Below, piece by piece: positions 1 through 9,010 of a stretch of 64,000 bases of DNA. Every line of letters begins with the position of its first letter. Within the stretch, counting starts at the first letter, position 1. The DNA is from Alphaproteobacteria bacterium. GTDB taxonomy: Bacteria; Pseudomonadota; Alphaproteobacteria; ATCC43930; CGMCC-115725. Location of the stretch: assembly GCA_021325525.1 (NCBI GenBank), contig JAJPHB010000067.1:16005-80004 (forward strand). Direction: 5' to 3'. A model generated the notes under the pieces. It saw nothing but the letters and a program-made list of their open reading frames with translations. It ran no database searches and was not told the origin of the DNA. The position numbers and the translations under genes were made by a program.

Positions 1-643
1 TGGCTGCGAGATCGCTCCTCATGTCGTGATCGGCGCCGGAGTCGAGATCGGCGCCGATTGCCGGATCGGCGCCAACAGCGTCATCGGCGATGGCGTCGTC
101 ATCGGCGCGGGGGCACGGATCGGGCCGAATGTCACATTGAGCCACTGCCTCATCGGCGCACGCGTCACCATCCTTCCCGGGGCGCGCATCGGCCAGGACG
201 GCTTCGGATTCGCTCCAGACCCCGCGGGCCATGTGCGGATCCCGCAGCTCGGCCGCGTCCGCATCGGCGACGACGTCGAGGTCGGCGCCAACACCACGAT
301 CGACCGCGGCGCCGGCCCCGACACGATCATCGGCGACGGCACCATGATTGATAATCTTGTACAAATCGGGCACAACGTCACGATAGGCCGCCGCTGCGTC
401 CTGGTCGCGCAAGTGGGGATCTCCGGAAGCACCACGCTCGACGATTTCGCCATGATTGGCGGTCAGGGCGGATTGGCCGGCCACCTGACGATCGGCAAGG
501 GCGCCCGCATTGCCGCGCATAGCGGCGTCATGCGCGATGTCGGTCCGGGCGAAACCGTTTGCGGATTTCCGGCGCTGCCATCGCGGGAGTTTTGGCGCGG
601 CGTCGCCCTGGTGCAGCGGCTGGCGCGGAAGAAGGGAGCGTAG
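1..643 (+). CDS. lpxD: LpxD, UDP-3-O-acylglucosamine N-acyltransferase (3' part)
   Basis: This is the C-terminal 213 residues of LpxD; the 5' end lies outside the window and the reading frame is open to base 2. LpxD adds the second (N-linked) hydroxyacyl chain in lipid A synthesis in the cytoplasm. The visible part is a left-handed beta helix of hexapeptide repeats (many [IV]G.[DG] units), with the IGHNV segment carrying the catalytic His, the DRG and GGQGG signatures, and a C-terminal helix ending LARKKGA. It is followed after 2 bases by fabZ and then lpxA, lpxI and lpxB, the standard alphaproteobacterial lipid A operon. Confusion with LpxA is excluded because lpxA itself follows. Confidence 0.97.
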   Translation, partial: GCEIAPHVVIGAGVEIGADCRIGANSVIGDGVVIGAGARIGPNVTLSHCLIGARVTILPGARIGQDGFGFAPDPAGHVRIPQLGRVRIGDDVEVGANTTIDRGAGPDTIIGDGTMIDNLVQIGHNVTIGRRCVLVAQVGISGSTTLDDFAMIGGQGGLAGHLTIGKGARIAAHSGVMRDVGPGETVCGFPALPSREFWRGVALVQRLARKKGA

Positions 644-645
644 GC

Positions 646-1113
646 ATGGACTCGGCCAGCCAGCAGCGGCGAGTGCCGGATATCGACATCCAACGAATTC
701 GGGAGATGATCCCGCACCGTTATCCCTTTCTCATGATCGACCGCGTTGTCGAGATCGTGCCGAACGAAAGCGCCGTCGGGATCAAGAACGTGTCGATCAA
801 CGAGCCTTATTTTGCCGGCCATTTTCCGCAGCGGCCGGTGATGCCCGGCGTCCTCATCATCGAGGCGATGGCGCAGACGGCGGCGGTTCTGGTGGTCCAG
901 ACGATCGGCAAGGAGGCCGAAGGCAAGCTCGTCTATTTCACGAATGTCGAGAACGCGCGCTTCCGTCGGCCGGTCTTTCCCGGCGACACGCTGCGCGTGC
1001 ATGTGCAAAAACAGCGCAACCGCCTCAGCGTCTGGAAGTTCTCCGCGGAAGCGCTCGTCGAAGGGCGAGTGGTCGCCGAGGCGACCTATGCCGCAATGCT
1101 GATGGACGCCTGA
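646..1113 (+). CDS. fabZ: FabZ, 3-hydroxyacyl-ACP dehydratase
   Basis: A 155-residue hot-dog-fold dehydratase that removes water from 3-hydroxyacyl-ACP in fatty acid elongation and so competes with LpxA/LpxD for hydroxyacyl-ACP. Visible motifs are PHRYPFLMIDR near the N terminus, the catalytic His59 in YFAGHFP and Glu73 in GVLIIEAMAQ. Length matches the family (about 150). I chose the ATG 2 bases after the lpxD stop rather than the upstream in-frame codon inside lpxD, because it gives the normal N terminus; the purine-rich end of lpxD (GAAGGGAG) serves as the ribosome binding site. It is the second gene of the lpx operon. Confidence 0.97.
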   Translation: MDSASQQRRVPDIDIQRIREMIPHRYPFLMIDRVVEIVPNESAVGIKNVSINEPYFAGHFPQRPVMPGVLIIEAMAQTAAVLVVQTIGKEAEGKLVYFTNVENARFRRPVFPGDTLRVHVQKQRNRLSVWKFSAEALVEGRVVAEATYAAMLMDA

Positions 1114-1127
1114 GCCGGCATGACGAC

Positions 1128-1925
1128 ATGACGAGGATTCACGCGACGGCAATCGTCGAGCCCGGCGCGAAGCTGGCGGAGTCGGTTCTGGTCGGGCCTT
1201 ACTGCCATATAGGCGGCGAGGTCGAGCTCGAGGACGGCGTCGCCCTCCATTCGCATGTCGTCGTCGCCGGGCGCACTACGATCGGCGCCGGAACCCGGAT
1301 TTTTCCGTTCGCGTCGATCGGGCATCCGCCGCAGGACCTCAAATATGCGGGCGAGCCGTCGCGGCTCGTCATCGGTCGCGACAACACCATTCGCGAGCAC
1401 GTGACCATGAATCCCGGCACCAAAGGCGGCGGAATGGTGACGCGCGTCGGCAATGGCTGTCTCTTCATGGTCGGAGTCCATGTCGCCCATGACTGCACCG
1501 TGGGCGATCACGTCGTCATGGCCAACAACGCCACGCTCGGCGGCCATGTCGTCGTCGGCGACCATGCCGTTCTGGGCGGGCTCTCGGCAGTCCATCAATT
1601 CGTCCGCATCGGCCAGCATGCGATGATCGGCGGTATGTCGGGCGTCGAACGCGACGTCATCCCCTATGGTTCGGTGATGGGGGATCGCGCGCGGCTTTCC
1701 GGCCTCAACATCATCGGGATGCAGCGCCGCGGCTTCTCGCGCGAGGAAATCCAGACCCTGCGCAGCGCCTTTCAGCTTCTCTTCGCCGAGAACGGCACGT
1801 TCAGCGTCAGGGTCGACGAGATTGCCGCGCGCTTTCCCGACTCGAAGCCGATTCAGGACATCGTGGCCTTCATCCGCGCCGATTCCAGCCGCGGCCTCTG
1901 CAAGCCCGATGGGAATGGCGGGTAA
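1128..1925 (+). CDS. lpxA: LpxA, UDP-N-acetylglucosamine O-acyltransferase
   Basis: A 265-residue cytoplasmic acyltransferase for the first step of lipid A synthesis, adding the 3-hydroxyacyl chain from ACP to UDP-GlcNAc. The N-terminal two thirds are hexapeptide repeats; the catalytic His121 sits in VHVAHDCTVGDH (His125 of the E. coli enzyme), followed by the ANNATLGGH and GG.SGV..DV.P turns. The last 75 residues form the usual helical C-terminal domain. The ATG at 1128 is preferred because the overlapping ATG at 1120 runs into a stop within four codons. It starts 14 bases after fabZ and its end overlaps lpxI, indicating translational coupling. Confidence 0.97.
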   Translation: MTRIHATAIVEPGAKLAESVLVGPYCHIGGEVELEDGVALHSHVVVAGRTTIGAGTRIFPFASIGHPPQDLKYAGEPSRLVIGRDNTIREHVTMNPGTKGGGMVTRVGNGCLFMVGVHVAHDCTVGDHVVMANNATLGGHVVVGDHAVLGGLSAVHQFVRIGQHAMIGGMSGVERDVIPYGSVMGDRARLSGLNIIGMQRRGFSREEIQTLRSAFQLLFAENGTFSVRVDEIAARFPDSKPIQDIVAFIRADSSRGLCKPDGNGG

Positions 1926-2733
1926 GCTCGGCATCCTCGCCGGTTCCGGCGATCTGCCGCGTCGCCTCATCGAAGCGTGCCGAGCCGCCGGGCGCCCTTT
2001 TTTCGTCCTCGCCTTCGCCGGCGAAGCCGATCCCGCAGCTCTCATCGGCGTGCCTCACGCCGTCCTTCGGCTCGGCGCTGCCGGCGACGGCTTCCGGCTC
2101 CTGCGGGAGAACGGTGTCGAGGAGCTGGTCTTTGCCGGCGCCATCCGCCGGCCGACGGTCGCTTCGCTGCGGCCGGACTGGCGCGCCGCCAAATTTTTCG
2201 CCCGCATCGGCTACCGTGCGCTTGGCGATAACGGGCTTCTGTCTGCTGTCATCCGCGAGCTGGAAGAGGAAGGCTTTCGGGTCGTCGGCGCCGATGCCAT
2301 TCTCGGCGAGGGTCTCGCCCCCACGGGCCCGTTGGGGCGCCTGAAGCCGGATGCCCAAGCGGAAGCCGATATCGCTCACGGCCTCGCCGTCGCCCGCGCT
2401 CTCGGCGCCCTCGATATCGGCCAGGCGGTGGTCGTTCAGCAAGGCCTCGTCCTCGGCGTCGAAGCGATCGAAGGGACGGATGCGCTGTTGGCGCGCTGCG
2501 GAACGCTCCGCCGCGACGGGCCGGGCGGCGTTCTCGTCAAGATCGCCAAGCCGGGCCAAGAGCGTCGCGCCGATCTGCCGACGATCGGCCCCCGAACGGT
2601 CGTAGGAGCGCGCGATGCGGGACTGCGCGGCATCGCCGTCGAAGCGGGATCGACCATCGTGCTCGACCGCACAGCCCTCGCAGAAGCGGCGGATCAGGCC
2701 GGGCTGTTCATTCTCGGCATTTCTCCCGCGTGA
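1915..2733 (+). CDS. lpxI: LpxI, UDP-2,3-diacylglucosamine pyrophosphatase
   Basis: A 272-residue protein of the LpxI (DUF1009) family, which hydrolyses UDP-2,3-diacylglucosamine to lipid X and replaces LpxH in most alphaproteobacteria. The N-terminal GILAGSGDLP and the C-terminal VGARDAGLRGIAVEAGSTIVLD segments are characteristic, as is the middle VVVQQGLVLGVEAIEGTD region. It sits exactly between lpxA and lpxB, the normal LpxI position. Two in-frame ATGs occur two codons apart (1909 and 1915); the second gives the family N terminus. It overlaps lpxA by 11 bases and lpxB by 4. Confidence 0.95.
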   Translation: MAGKLGILAGSGDLPRRLIEACRAAGRPFFVLAFAGEADPAALIGVPHAVLRLGAAGDGFRLLRENGVEELVFAGAIRRPTVASLRPDWRAAKFFARIGYRALGDNGLLSAVIRELEEEGFRVVGADAILGEGLAPTGPLGRLKPDAQAEADIAHGLAVARALGALDIGQAVVVQQGLVLGVEAIEGTDALLARCGTLRRDGPGGVLVKIAKPGQERRADLPTIGPRTVVGARDAGLRGIAVEAGSTIVLDRTALAEAADQAGLFILGISPA

Positions 2734-3926
2734 GGCCGCGCGTGCCGGAAGAGTCGGCCGGCAAGGCGCCGTTCATCTTCATCATCGCCGGAGAGCCCTC
2801 GGGCGACGTCCTCGGCGGCGCGCTCATGGCGGCGCTCAAGGCGCGGACGGGCGGCGCGGTGCGGTTCGCCGGCATCGGCGGCGAGCGGATGGGCGAGGAG
2901 GGGCTGCGCTCGCTGGTGCCGATCGAGGAGCTGGCGATCATCGGCCTCGCCGAGGTCCTCCCCCGCGCACGCCGGATTTTTCGCCGAGTCCGCGAAACGG
3001 TGGACGCGGTCGTCCGCCTGCGGCCCGACGCCGTCGTGACCATCGACAGCTCCGGCTTCACCTGGCGCGTCGCCCAGCGCCTGCGCGCCCGTGGCGAGAC
3101 ATTGCCGCTCATTCACTACGTGGCGCCGATGGTGTGGGCGTGGCGGGCCGGCAAGGCGCGGCGGATGGCGCGCTGGTACGATCACCTCCTGGCGTTGCTG
3201 CCCTTTGAGCCGCCCTATTTCGCGGCGGTCGGCCTGCCTTGCAGCTATGTCGGCCACCCCATTCTCGAAAGCGGCGCAGAGGCGGGGGACGGGCCCGGCT
3301 TCCGTCTTCGCCACGACATCCCGGCCGATGCGCCGCTCCTCTGTCTCTTGCCCGGCAGCCGCAGCGGCGAGGTCGGGCGGATGCTGCCGGTCTTCGCCGC
3401 GACGCTGCGCCATCTGCTGCCGGATTTCCCTCGCCTTCACCTCGTCGTGCCATGCGTCGATTTCCTGGCGGAGCGCGTCGAGCAGGTGGTCTCGGCCTGG
3501 CCGGCTCGGGCCATCGTGGTCCGCGGCCGGGCCGAAAAATACGCAGCTTTCGCCGCGAGCAACCTCGCCCTCGCGACCTCCGGGACGGTTGCACTCGAAT
3601 TGGCCCTCGCCGAGCTTCCGGCGGTCATCGCCTATCGCGCGAACCCGGTCACCGCCTGGCTGCTCCGCCGCGTCGTCAAGGCGCCTTACGCCAACCTCGT
3701 GAACCTGATCCTCGGGCGCGAGGCGATCCCCGAATTGCTGCTGGAGGAGTGCACGCCGGACAGGCTAAGCTCGGCCGTCGCCGTGCTGCTCCGCAACGGG
3801 GCGGCGCGTGCCGAACAGATCGACGCTTATCGCGAAGGTCTGGAGCGCCTCGGGCGCGGCGGGCTCTCTCCGGCTCTTCGCGCCGCCGACAAGGTGCTCG
3901 AGATCATCGCGGCGCGACATGCTTGA
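2730..3926 (+). CDS. lpxB: LpxB, lipid A disaccharide synthase
   Basis: A 398-residue GT19 glycosyltransferase that joins lipid X to UDP-2,3-diacylglucosamine to form the beta-1,6 disaccharide of lipid A at the inner face of the cytoplasmic membrane. Motifs seen are AGEPSGD near the N terminus, [23 protein letters not shown] and the C-terminal [12 protein letters not shown] nucleotide-binding stretch. The start is a GTG inside the lpxI stop (GTGA overlap); a second GTG 12 bases on would also work. It is the last lpx gene here. gloA begins 13 bases after its stop, so read-through into gloA is likely. Confidence 0.96.
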   Translation: MRPRVPEESAGKAPFIFIIAGEPSGDVLGGALMAALKARTGGAVRFAGIGGERMGEEGLRSLVPIEELAIIGLAEVLPRARRIFRRVRETVDAVVRLRPDAVVTIDSSGFTWRVAQRLRARGETLPLIHYVAPMVWAWRAGKARRMARWYDHLLALLPFEPPYFAAVGLPCSYVGHPILESGAEAGDGPGFRLRHDIPADAPLLCLLPGSRSGEVGRMLPVFAATLRHLLPDFPRLHLVVPCVDFLAERVEQVVSAWPARAIVVRGRAEKYAAFAASNLALATSGTVALELALAELPAVIAYRANPVTAWLLRRVVKAPYANLVNLILGREAIPELLLEECTPDRLSSAVAVLLRNGAARAEQIDAYREGLERLGRGGLSPALRAADKVLEIIAARHA

Positions 3927-3939
3927 CGGAGGAAGCCGA

Positions 3940-4380
3940 ATGGATACCGCGACCGCCACGAAGACCGGTGCCGACCAGCCTATCGTGACCAAGGCGCGCA
4001 TGCTGCACACCATGATCCGGGTGCGCGATTTCGAGAAGTCGATCGACTTCTATACCCGCCTTCTCGGCATGAAGCTGATGCGCAAGAACGATTATCCGGC
4101 GGGGCGCTATTCGCTGGCCTTCGTCGGCTACGGCGACGAGAAGGAACAAGCGGTCATCGAGCTGACCTACAATTGGGACCAGACCGAGCCCTATACGATC
4201 GGCAGCGGCTTCGGCCATCTCGCGATCGGCGTCGCCGATATTTACGGCGTCTGCGAGAAGCTCGCAGCGGCCGGCGTCAAAATCCCGCGCCCTGCGGGGC
4301 CGGTGAAGCACGGCACGACGGTGATCGCCTTCATCGAGGACCCGGACGGCTACAAGATCGAGTTGATCGACCGGCTCTAG
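3940..4380 (+). CDS. gloA: Glyoxalase I (lactoylglutathione lyase)
   Basis: A 146-residue vicinal-oxygen-chelate protein that converts the methylglyoxal-glutathione hemithioacetal to S-lactoylglutathione. The four metal ligands of the GloA family are all present: His23 in MLHTMIRV, a Glu in VIELTYNW, a His in FGHLAIGV and a Glu in YKIELIDR. A 20-residue N-terminal extension precedes the conserved start of the domain. The ATG at 3940 was chosen because a good Shine-Dalgarno (GGAGGAAG, 3929-3936 region) lies just before it; an in-frame ATG 21 bases upstream is less well placed. It follows lpxB closely and converges on the minus-strand small gene and gltA. Confidence 0.95.
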   Translation: MDTATATKTGADQPIVTKARMLHTMIRVRDFEKSIDFYTRLLGMKLMRKNDYPAGRYSLAFVGYGDEKEQAVIELTYNWDQTEPYTIGSGFGHLAIGVADIYGVCEKLAAAGVKIPRPAGPVKHGTTVIAFIEDPDGYKIELIDRL

Positions 4381-4401
4381 TCTAGCCGCGGGGGCGGCGG
4401 G

Positions 4402-4617
4402 TCAGCGCAGGAGGCCCGCCCAGAACAGCCAGCCGATGGCGATGCCGCCGGTGGCGATGAGGACACGGCGCCGCAGCTTCAGCAGCAGCGGCGCCGCGTT
4501 GTCGTTCGCCGGCCCCGGCACGCGCAGCGCCGCCGGATGCACGAGCGACACCCCGTCGCAGCAAGCGCGCCGCAGCTCCGCCGCGGCGCCGGTGTTGCGT
4601 CGTCGCTCACTAGCCAC
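4402..4617 (-). CDS. Small predicted membrane protein with a PANDNA-type motif
   Basis: A 71-residue ORF that starts at a GTG inside the last codons of gltA and ends just before gloA. The sequence carries GPANDNAAP, a short motif I know from small uncharacterised alphaproteobacterial proteins, then a basic stretch (LRRR) and one C-terminal hydrophobic segment (about residues 51-69) that would anchor it in the membrane with the N terminus in the cytoplasm. Overlap with the gltA 3' end suggests co-translation with gltA. Function is unknown. The high-GC background makes chance ORFs common, so the motif and the single clean membrane segment are the main support. Confidence 0.45.
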   Translation of the reverse strand: MASERRRNTGAAAELRRACCDGVSLVHPAALRVPGPANDNAAPLLLKLRRRVLIATGGIAIGWLFWAGLLR

Positions 4618-5941
4618 GCTGCGCCACGGGCACGTAGTGACGCCGCGCATGACCGGTATAGAGCTGGCGCGGGCGCCCGATCTTCTGCATCGGGTCTTCG
4701 ATCATCTCGTTCCATTGTGCGACCCAGCCGACCGTCCGCGCGATGGCGAAGAGGACGGTGAACATCGAGACCGGGAACCCCATGGCGCGCAGGATGATGC
4801 CGGAATAGAAATCGACGTTTGGGTAGAGCTTGCGATCGACGAAATAGCGGTCCTCGAGCGCGATGCGCTCCAGCTCCATCGCGAGGTCGAGAAGCGGCTC
4901 GTCGCGGACGCCGAGCGTGTCGAGCACCTCGTGGCAGGATTTCCGCAGCACGGCGGCGCGCGGGTCGTAGTTCTTGTAGACGCGGTGGCCGAAGCCCATG
5001 AGCCGCGTATGGCCGTCCTTCTCCTTGACGCGCTTCAGAAACTCAGGAATTCGCTCCTTGGTGCCGATCTCGGTCAGCATCTTCAGGACCGCCTCGTTGG
5101 CGCCGCCATGGGCGGGGCCCCAGAGCGAGGCGATGCCGGCAGCGATGCAGGCGAAGGGATTGGCACCGGACGAGCCGGCGATGCGCACCGTCGAGGTGGA
5201 CGCATTCTGCTCGTGATCGGCATGGAGGATGAAGATGCGGTCCATGGCGCGAGCGAGGACCGGGTTGACCTTATATTCCTCGCAGGGAACCGCAAACATC
5301 ATATGGAGGAAATTCTCGGCGTAGCTGAGCGAGTTCTTGGGATAAATGAAAGGCTGGCCGACGGAATATTTATAAGCCATCGCCGCGATCGTCGGCATTT
5401 TGGCGATCATTCGGTAGGACGCGATGGTGCGCTGGCGCGGGTCGTGGATGTCCGTCGAATCGTGGTAGAAAGCAGAGAGCGCGCCGACCACGCCGCACAT
5501 CACCGCCATCGGATGCGCGTCGCGACGGAAGCCGCGGAAGAAGGCGCTCAGCTGCTCATGCACCATGGTGTGGTGCGTGATGTCCCAGACGAATTGCCTC
5601 ATCTGGTCGGCATTCGGCAGCTCGCCATTCAAGAGCAGGTAGCAGACCTCCATGAAGTCGCTCTTCTCGGCGAGCTCCTCGATCGGATAGCCGCGATAGA
5701 AGAGCTCGCCCTTGTCGCCGTCGATATAGGTGATCGCCGATTGGCAGCTCCCCGTCGAGGTATAGCCCGGGTCGAAGGTGAAAAATCCAGTATCGCTGTA
5801 GAGGCGGCGCACATCGATGACGCTGGGGCCGAGCGAGCCCGTCATCAGCGGCAGCTCCCAGGAGCGTCCGGTCTTGTTGTCGGTGAGCGTCACCGTCCCG
5901 GTGTTCGATCCTGCTTTGCCGGGTGTGGTTTTTGCGTCCAT
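4610..5941 (-). CDS. gltA: Citrate synthase
   Basis: A 443-residue type II (hexameric, Gram-negative) citrate synthase that condenses acetyl-CoA and oxaloacetate at the entry to the TCA cycle. The catalytic triad is visible as His278 in GPAHGG, His319 in FGHRVYK and Asp377 in VDFYSG, along with ADHEQNAST. The ATG giving MDAKTTPG was chosen over a codon 36 bases upstream because AGGACG lies at the right distance before it. It has its own strong promoter (5992-6020). gltX lies upstream on the same strand, 100 bases away. The downstream small ORF overlaps its stop. Confidence 0.98.
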   Translation of the reverse strand: MDAKTTPGKAGSNTGTVTLTDNKTGRSWELPLMTGSLGPSVIDVRRLYSDTGFFTFDPGYTSTGSCQSAITYIDGDKGELFYRGYPIEELAEKSDFMEVCYLLLNGELPNADQMRQFVWDITHHTMVHEQLSAFFRGFRRDAHPMAVMCGVVGALSAFYHDSTDIHDPRQRTIASYRMIAKMPTIAAMAYKYSVGQPFIYPKNSLSYAENFLHMMFAVPCEEYKVNPVLARAMDRIFILHADHEQNASTSTVRIAGSSGANPFACIAAGIASLWGPAHGGANEAVLKMLTEIGTKERIPEFLKRVKEKDGHTRLMGFGHRVYKNYDPRAAVLRKSCHEVLDTLGVRDEPLLDLAMELERIALEDRYFVDRKLYPNVDFYSGIILRAMGFPVSMFTVLFAIARTVGWVAQWNEMIEDPMQKIGRPRQLYTGHARRHYVPVAQRG

Positions 5942-5991
5942 CGGCTGCCGTCCTGAAGGGGTTTCGCTGCGCTGCAAAATGGCGCGCCCAG

Positions 5992-6020
5992 AGCATAGGA
6001 CTCTGTTGCTTAATTATCAA
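5992..6020 (-). promoter_or_regulatory. Sigma-70-type promoter of gltA
   Basis: Read on the minus strand: TTGATA (6020-6015), a 17-base spacer, then TATGCT (5997-5992). Five of six -35 bases match the consensus TTGACA and spacing is ideal. Transcription would begin near 5985, giving a leader of about 44 bases before the gltA ATG. The region is AT-rich against a very GC-rich background. This is a match by eye, not a mapped promoter. Confidence 0.6.
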
Positions 6021-6041
6021 ATAAGCGGCGAAGGCAGGGGA

Positions 6042-7445
6042 TCAATTCGCCATGGCGGCGGCGTCCTCGAGCCGCGCGATTGTCTCCTCCCGGCCGAGCA
6101 CGGTCATGATCTCGAAGATGGGCGGCGACACCGTCGAGCCGGTCAGAGCGGCGCGGAGCGGCTGCGCGACGGCGCCGAGGGTGAGGCCGCGCTCCTCGGC
6201 GAAGCCACGCAGGCGGCTCTCGAGCGCCGCCGCCGACCACTGGGTCCCGACAAGCTCGGCGGCGAGGGCGCGCAGCGTCGCGCCCGCCCCGGCGATAGCG
6301 CGCTCCGCCTTCTCGTCGAGCGCGATTGGCCGCACCGCAACATAAAAGCGCGCGCTCTGCGCCAGCTGGACGAGGGTCTTGGCGCGCGGCTTCAGCCCGG
6401 CCATGCCGGCCTGCAGCCGGGCGCGCGCCGCCCCGTCCAGACTCCGCCCCAGGAGATGCTCGATCCGCGGCGCCACCAGCTCGACGAGCCGCTCATCGGA
6501 GGTCGAGCGGATATAGTGGCCGTTGAGGCTGTCCAGCTTGGCGAAATCGAAGCGCGCGGCGGCGCGGCCGACGCCGTCGATGTCGAACCAGGCGATCGCC
6601 TGCTCGGTCGAGATGATCTCGTCATCGCCATGGCTCCAGCCCAGGCGCAGGAGATAATTGCGGAGCGTCTCCGGCAGATAGCCCATCTCGCGATAGGCTT
6701 CGACGCCGAGCGCGCCGTGGCGCTTCGAGAGCTTCGTCCCGTCGGGGCCATGGATGAGCGGCACATGGGCGAATTCCGGCACCGGCCAGTCGAGGGCGCG
6801 GTAGATCTGCGTCTGGCGGAAGGCGTTCGTCAGATGGTCGTCGCCGCGGATGACATGGGTGATCTCCATGTCGTGATCGTCGACGACGACGGAGAGGTTG
6901 TAGGTCGGCGTTCCGTCGGCGCGCAGGATGACGAGGTCGTCGAGCTGGGCGTTGGCGACGCTGACCTCGCCCTGGACATGGTCGCGGATGACCGTCTCGC
7001 CGGTCTGCGGCGCCTTGAGGCGGATGACGGGCTCGACTCCGGGCGGCGCCTCGCGGGGATCGCGATCGCGCCAGATGCCTTCATAGCGGATCGACCGCCC
7101 CTCGGCGCGCTGCCGCTCGCGCATCGCCGCGAGCTCGGCCGGGGTGCAATAGCAGTAATAGGCGCGGCCGGCGGCGAGCAGCCGGCGCGCCGCCTCGGCG
7201 TGCCGCTCGATCCGCTGCGACTGCATCACCGGCGCCCCGTCCCAATCGAGGCCGAGCCAGGAGAGCCCGCCCAGAATGGCCTCGACCGCCGCCTGCGTCG
7301 AGCGCGCCCGGTCCGTATCCTCGATGCGCAGGCGGAACGTGCCGCCGTGATGGCGGGCATAGAGCCAGTTGAAGAGCGCGGTGCGGGCGCCGCCGATATG
7401 GAGGAAGCCGGTCGGCGAGGGGGCGAAGCGGACGGTGACGGGCAT
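6042..7445 (-). CDS. gltX: Glutamyl-tRNA synthetase
   Basis: A 467-residue class I aminoacyl-tRNA synthetase that charges tRNA-Glu. The HIGH-type motif is at residues 16-19 ([11 protein letters not shown]) and the KMSKS-type motif at 238-242 ([10 protein letters not shown]). YYCYCTP near residue 97 belongs to the acceptor-binding insertion. Length fits bacterial GltX (about 470). The ATG giving [13 protein letters not shown] was chosen; the ORF stays open upstream but has no family sequence there. Many alphaproteobacteria have two GltX paralogues and make Gln-tRNA through GatCAB; whether this copy is discriminating cannot be told here. Confidence 0.97.
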   Translation of the reverse strand: MPVTVRFAPSPTGFLHIGGARTALFNWLYARHHGGTFRLRIEDTDRARSTQAAVEAILGGLSWLGLDWDGAPVMQSQRIERHAEAARRLLAAGRAYYCYCTPAELAAMRERQRAEGRSIRYEGIWRDRDPREAPPGVEPVIRLKAPQTGETVIRDHVQGEVSVANAQLDDLVILRADGTPTYNLSVVVDDHDMEITHVIRGDDHLTNAFRQTQIYRALDWPVPEFAHVPLIHGPDGTKLSKRHGALGVEAYREMGYLPETLRNYLLRLGWSHGDDEIISTEQAIAWFDIDGVGRAAARFDFAKLDSLNGHYIRSTSDERLVELVAPRIEHLLGRSLDGAARARLQAGMAGLKPRAKTLVQLAQSARFYVAVRPIALDEKAERAIAGAGATLRALAAELVGTQWSAAALESRLRGFAEERGLTLGAVAQPLRAALTGSTVSPPIFEIMTVLGREETIARLEDAAAMAN

Positions 7446-7749
7446 GCGGGAGCCGGTTTCTGGGAGGGTTCCTCGGGGCGGCGGCGTCGGGCGCTCTTTA
7501 CCATAACGCCGGAGCGGCGTCATGGGAGCGGCGCGAGGTGCAATTGCGGTGGCGCAACCGCAAAGCCGCTGCCACTGAGGCGCGTTCCGGTGGCGCAAGC
7601 CGAGGGTTTCTTCTGCTTGCCCTTCGGCGCATCCGATCTAGGTCAGTTCCGTCATCGGGCGACTCTCGCAGATGACGGAGAGTTCGGCTTGCTCGCCATT
7701 GGGGGTCGGCATTTCTCTCGCCCGAAAACCATTCTGAGCAGACCGGTTT
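7446..7749. other. Gene-free stretch upstream of gltX
   Basis: About 300 bases between the gltX start (minus strand) and the small plus-strand gene at 7750. It should contain the gltX promoter, but I could not pick out a convincing -35/-10 pair. Short ORFs here on both strands lack family features. Nothing else was recognised. Confidence 0.4.
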
Positions 7750-7923
7750 ATGACGACATCCACAGATGACGCGGCGCGTTGGCGTCGCCGCGCCGAATAC
7801 CTTCGAGCGCACGCCGAGAAGGTATCCGACTCGCGGACCAAGGACACTCTGAAGACCCTGGCCGAAAGCTGCGATCAATTGGCGCGGCAGGTTGAAGCGC
7901 GAACGCAGCCGATCCTGCGATGA
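7750..7923 (+). CDS. Small conserved alphaproteobacterial protein, function unknown
   Basis: A 57-residue ORF with an all-helical, highly charged sequence: RWRRRAEYLR, then AEKVSD..TKDTL, then LAESCDQLARQVEA. This layout (WR.RAEE.R..AE....D..T...L..LA..YD.LA..AE) recurs in many small proteins of Bradyrhizobium-like and other alphaproteobacteria, usually annotated as hypothetical. No signal peptide or membrane segment is present. It stands alone between gltX and the GntR gene with about 240 bases on its right. Too short for most gene callers, but the pattern match makes it a probable real gene. Confidence 0.55.
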   Translation: MTTSTDDAARWRRRAEYLRAHAEKVSDSRTKDTLKTLAESCDQLARQVEARTQPILR

Positions 7924-8031
7924 TCACGCCGCGCGAGCGAAGGTGTTCGGAAAGGAAAACAGAAAGGAAAACGAGGTCAGGAAGGGAAAAAGAAGTCAGC
8001 GTCTATTTTATTCGTGACCAAGAATGGCACC

Positions 8032-8059
8032 GTCATGGCGAGCGCCGCGACGCCATCCA
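8032..8059. repeat. Partial copy of a dispersed GTCATNGCGAG-type repeat
   Basis: The sequence runs from GTCATGGCGAG to GCCATCCA. The same two end blocks, in the same order and at similar spacing, occur in the right arm of the palindromic repeat at 20814-20891 (read on the minus strand). It resembles the intergenic palindromic repeats with GTCATTGCGAGC...GCAATCCA found in many Bradyrhizobium/Rhodopseudomonas-type genomes. Only one arm is clear here. Confidence 0.4.
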
Positions 8060-8165
8060 AACTCCCGAGCGCGCCGCAAGAGGAGCGATTGCCGTTGCCG
8101 CGAAGTGTTGTGGGACCGGTAGAGCCGCATAGAATGGAAGCACCTCTTCTTGGACGGAAAGCGCG

Positions 8166-8834
8166 ATGGATCGTTTCGCCGGAATCGCCGCGATCGGCGT
8201 ACCGAAGCCGGAGACAATGGCCGATCGCGTCGCGAACGTGCTCCGCGAGGCGATCGCCAAAGGGACGCTGAGACCCGGAACCGTCCTCCGGCAAGACGAG
8301 CTCGCCGCCCGGTTTCGTTTCAGCCGGATGCCGATTCGCGATGCCCTGCGTCAGCTGGAAGCCGAGGGGATCGTCTCGATTCACCCGACGAGGGGCGCCT
8401 TTGTCGCCGAGATGGATCGCGCCGAGATCCGCGACATCTATGCCGTCCGTGAATTGCTGGAATCGGAAGCCTTGCGCCTTTCGGTGCCCAAGCTGGACAA
8501 GGAGCGGCTGGCCGAGGCCAAATCCATTCTCGAGCGCCTCGACCTCGAAGCCGACATCGGTCGCTGGGGGGCATTGAACAGGGCGTTCCACTTGTCGCTC
8601 TATGGGGCATGCGGAAACAACCGCCTGCTCGCGCTCATCGAGGCCCAGCACAAGACGGCCGACCGATACGTCCGTGTCATCTTGTCCAATCTCGACTATC
8701 GCGCGCGATCGCAGGCGGAGCACAGGGAGATGCTCGACCGCTGCGCCGCCGGCGATGCCAAAGGAGCTGTGACGTCCTTGCGGAAGCACCTCCGGGACGC
8801 AAGCCGGGCGCTCGTCCGTTCCACCATGAAATAA
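8166..8834 (+). CDS. GntR-family transcriptional regulator (FadR/FCD subfamily)
   Basis: A 222-residue DNA-binding regulator. Residues about 15-80 form the winged helix-turn-helix (LREAIAKGTLRPGTVL, FRFSRMPIRDALRQLEAEGI, THPTRGAFV-type wing) and residues about 90-215 the all-helical FCD ligand domain with its metal-binding His/Asp positions (NRAFHLSLY, AEHREMLD). FCD regulators usually bind small organic acids or amino acids and repress nearby catabolic genes. The next gene, an FAD oxidase on the same strand, is the likely target, with a perfect palindrome between them. The gene lies in an accessory interval between gltX and comEC. Confidence 0.9.
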   Translation: MDRFAGIAAIGVPKPETMADRVANVLREAIAKGTLRPGTVLRQDELAARFRFSRMPIRDALRQLEAEGIVSIHPTRGAFVAEMDRAEIRDIYAVRELLESEALRLSVPKLDKERLAEAKSILERLDLEADIGRWGALNRAFHLSLYGACGNNRLLALIEAQHKTADRYVRVILSNLDYRARSQAEHREMLDRCAAGDAKGAVTSLRKHLRDASRALVRSTMK

Positions 8835-8975
8835 TTGCCCGTTCCATCCCGGATCCCCATCGAATACGAGAGTCCGCCGAGAGCATTCTTCGGCGCCGCC
8901 CGAGACTGCCCGCGGTGCCTCCGATCGGCCGTTCGATAGAGACAGGGGAGGCAAGGTCTCTTGCGCCGACTGGCA

Positions 8976-8999
8976 TTCTCGTATACGCGTATACGAGAA
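8976..8999. promoter_or_regulatory. Perfect 24-base palindromic operator before the FAD oxidase gene
   Basis: A perfect inverted repeat over 24 bases. Its centre is GTATAC (8981-8986), GC, GTATAC (8989-8994), flanked by TTCTC and GAGAA arms. GTATAC-type cores are typical of operators of FCD-subfamily GntR regulators, and the GntR gene lies directly upstream. The right edge abuts the Shine-Dalgarno AAGGAG (8998-9003) of the oxidase. A related half site, ATACGAGAG, is at 8864-8872 just after the regulator stop. Confidence 0.7.
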
Positions 9000-9010
9000 G
9001 GAGATCGGAG

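Noticed and set aside
5817..7769. 650-residue plus-strand ORF opposite gltX and the start of gltA
   Set aside because: No family features; gltX and gltA on the minus strand have complete catalytic motifs.
8014..8271. 85-residue plus-strand ORF before the GntR gene
   Set aside because: It runs through the repeat copy at 8032-8059 and into the GntR gene in another frame; no Shine-Dalgarno or family features.
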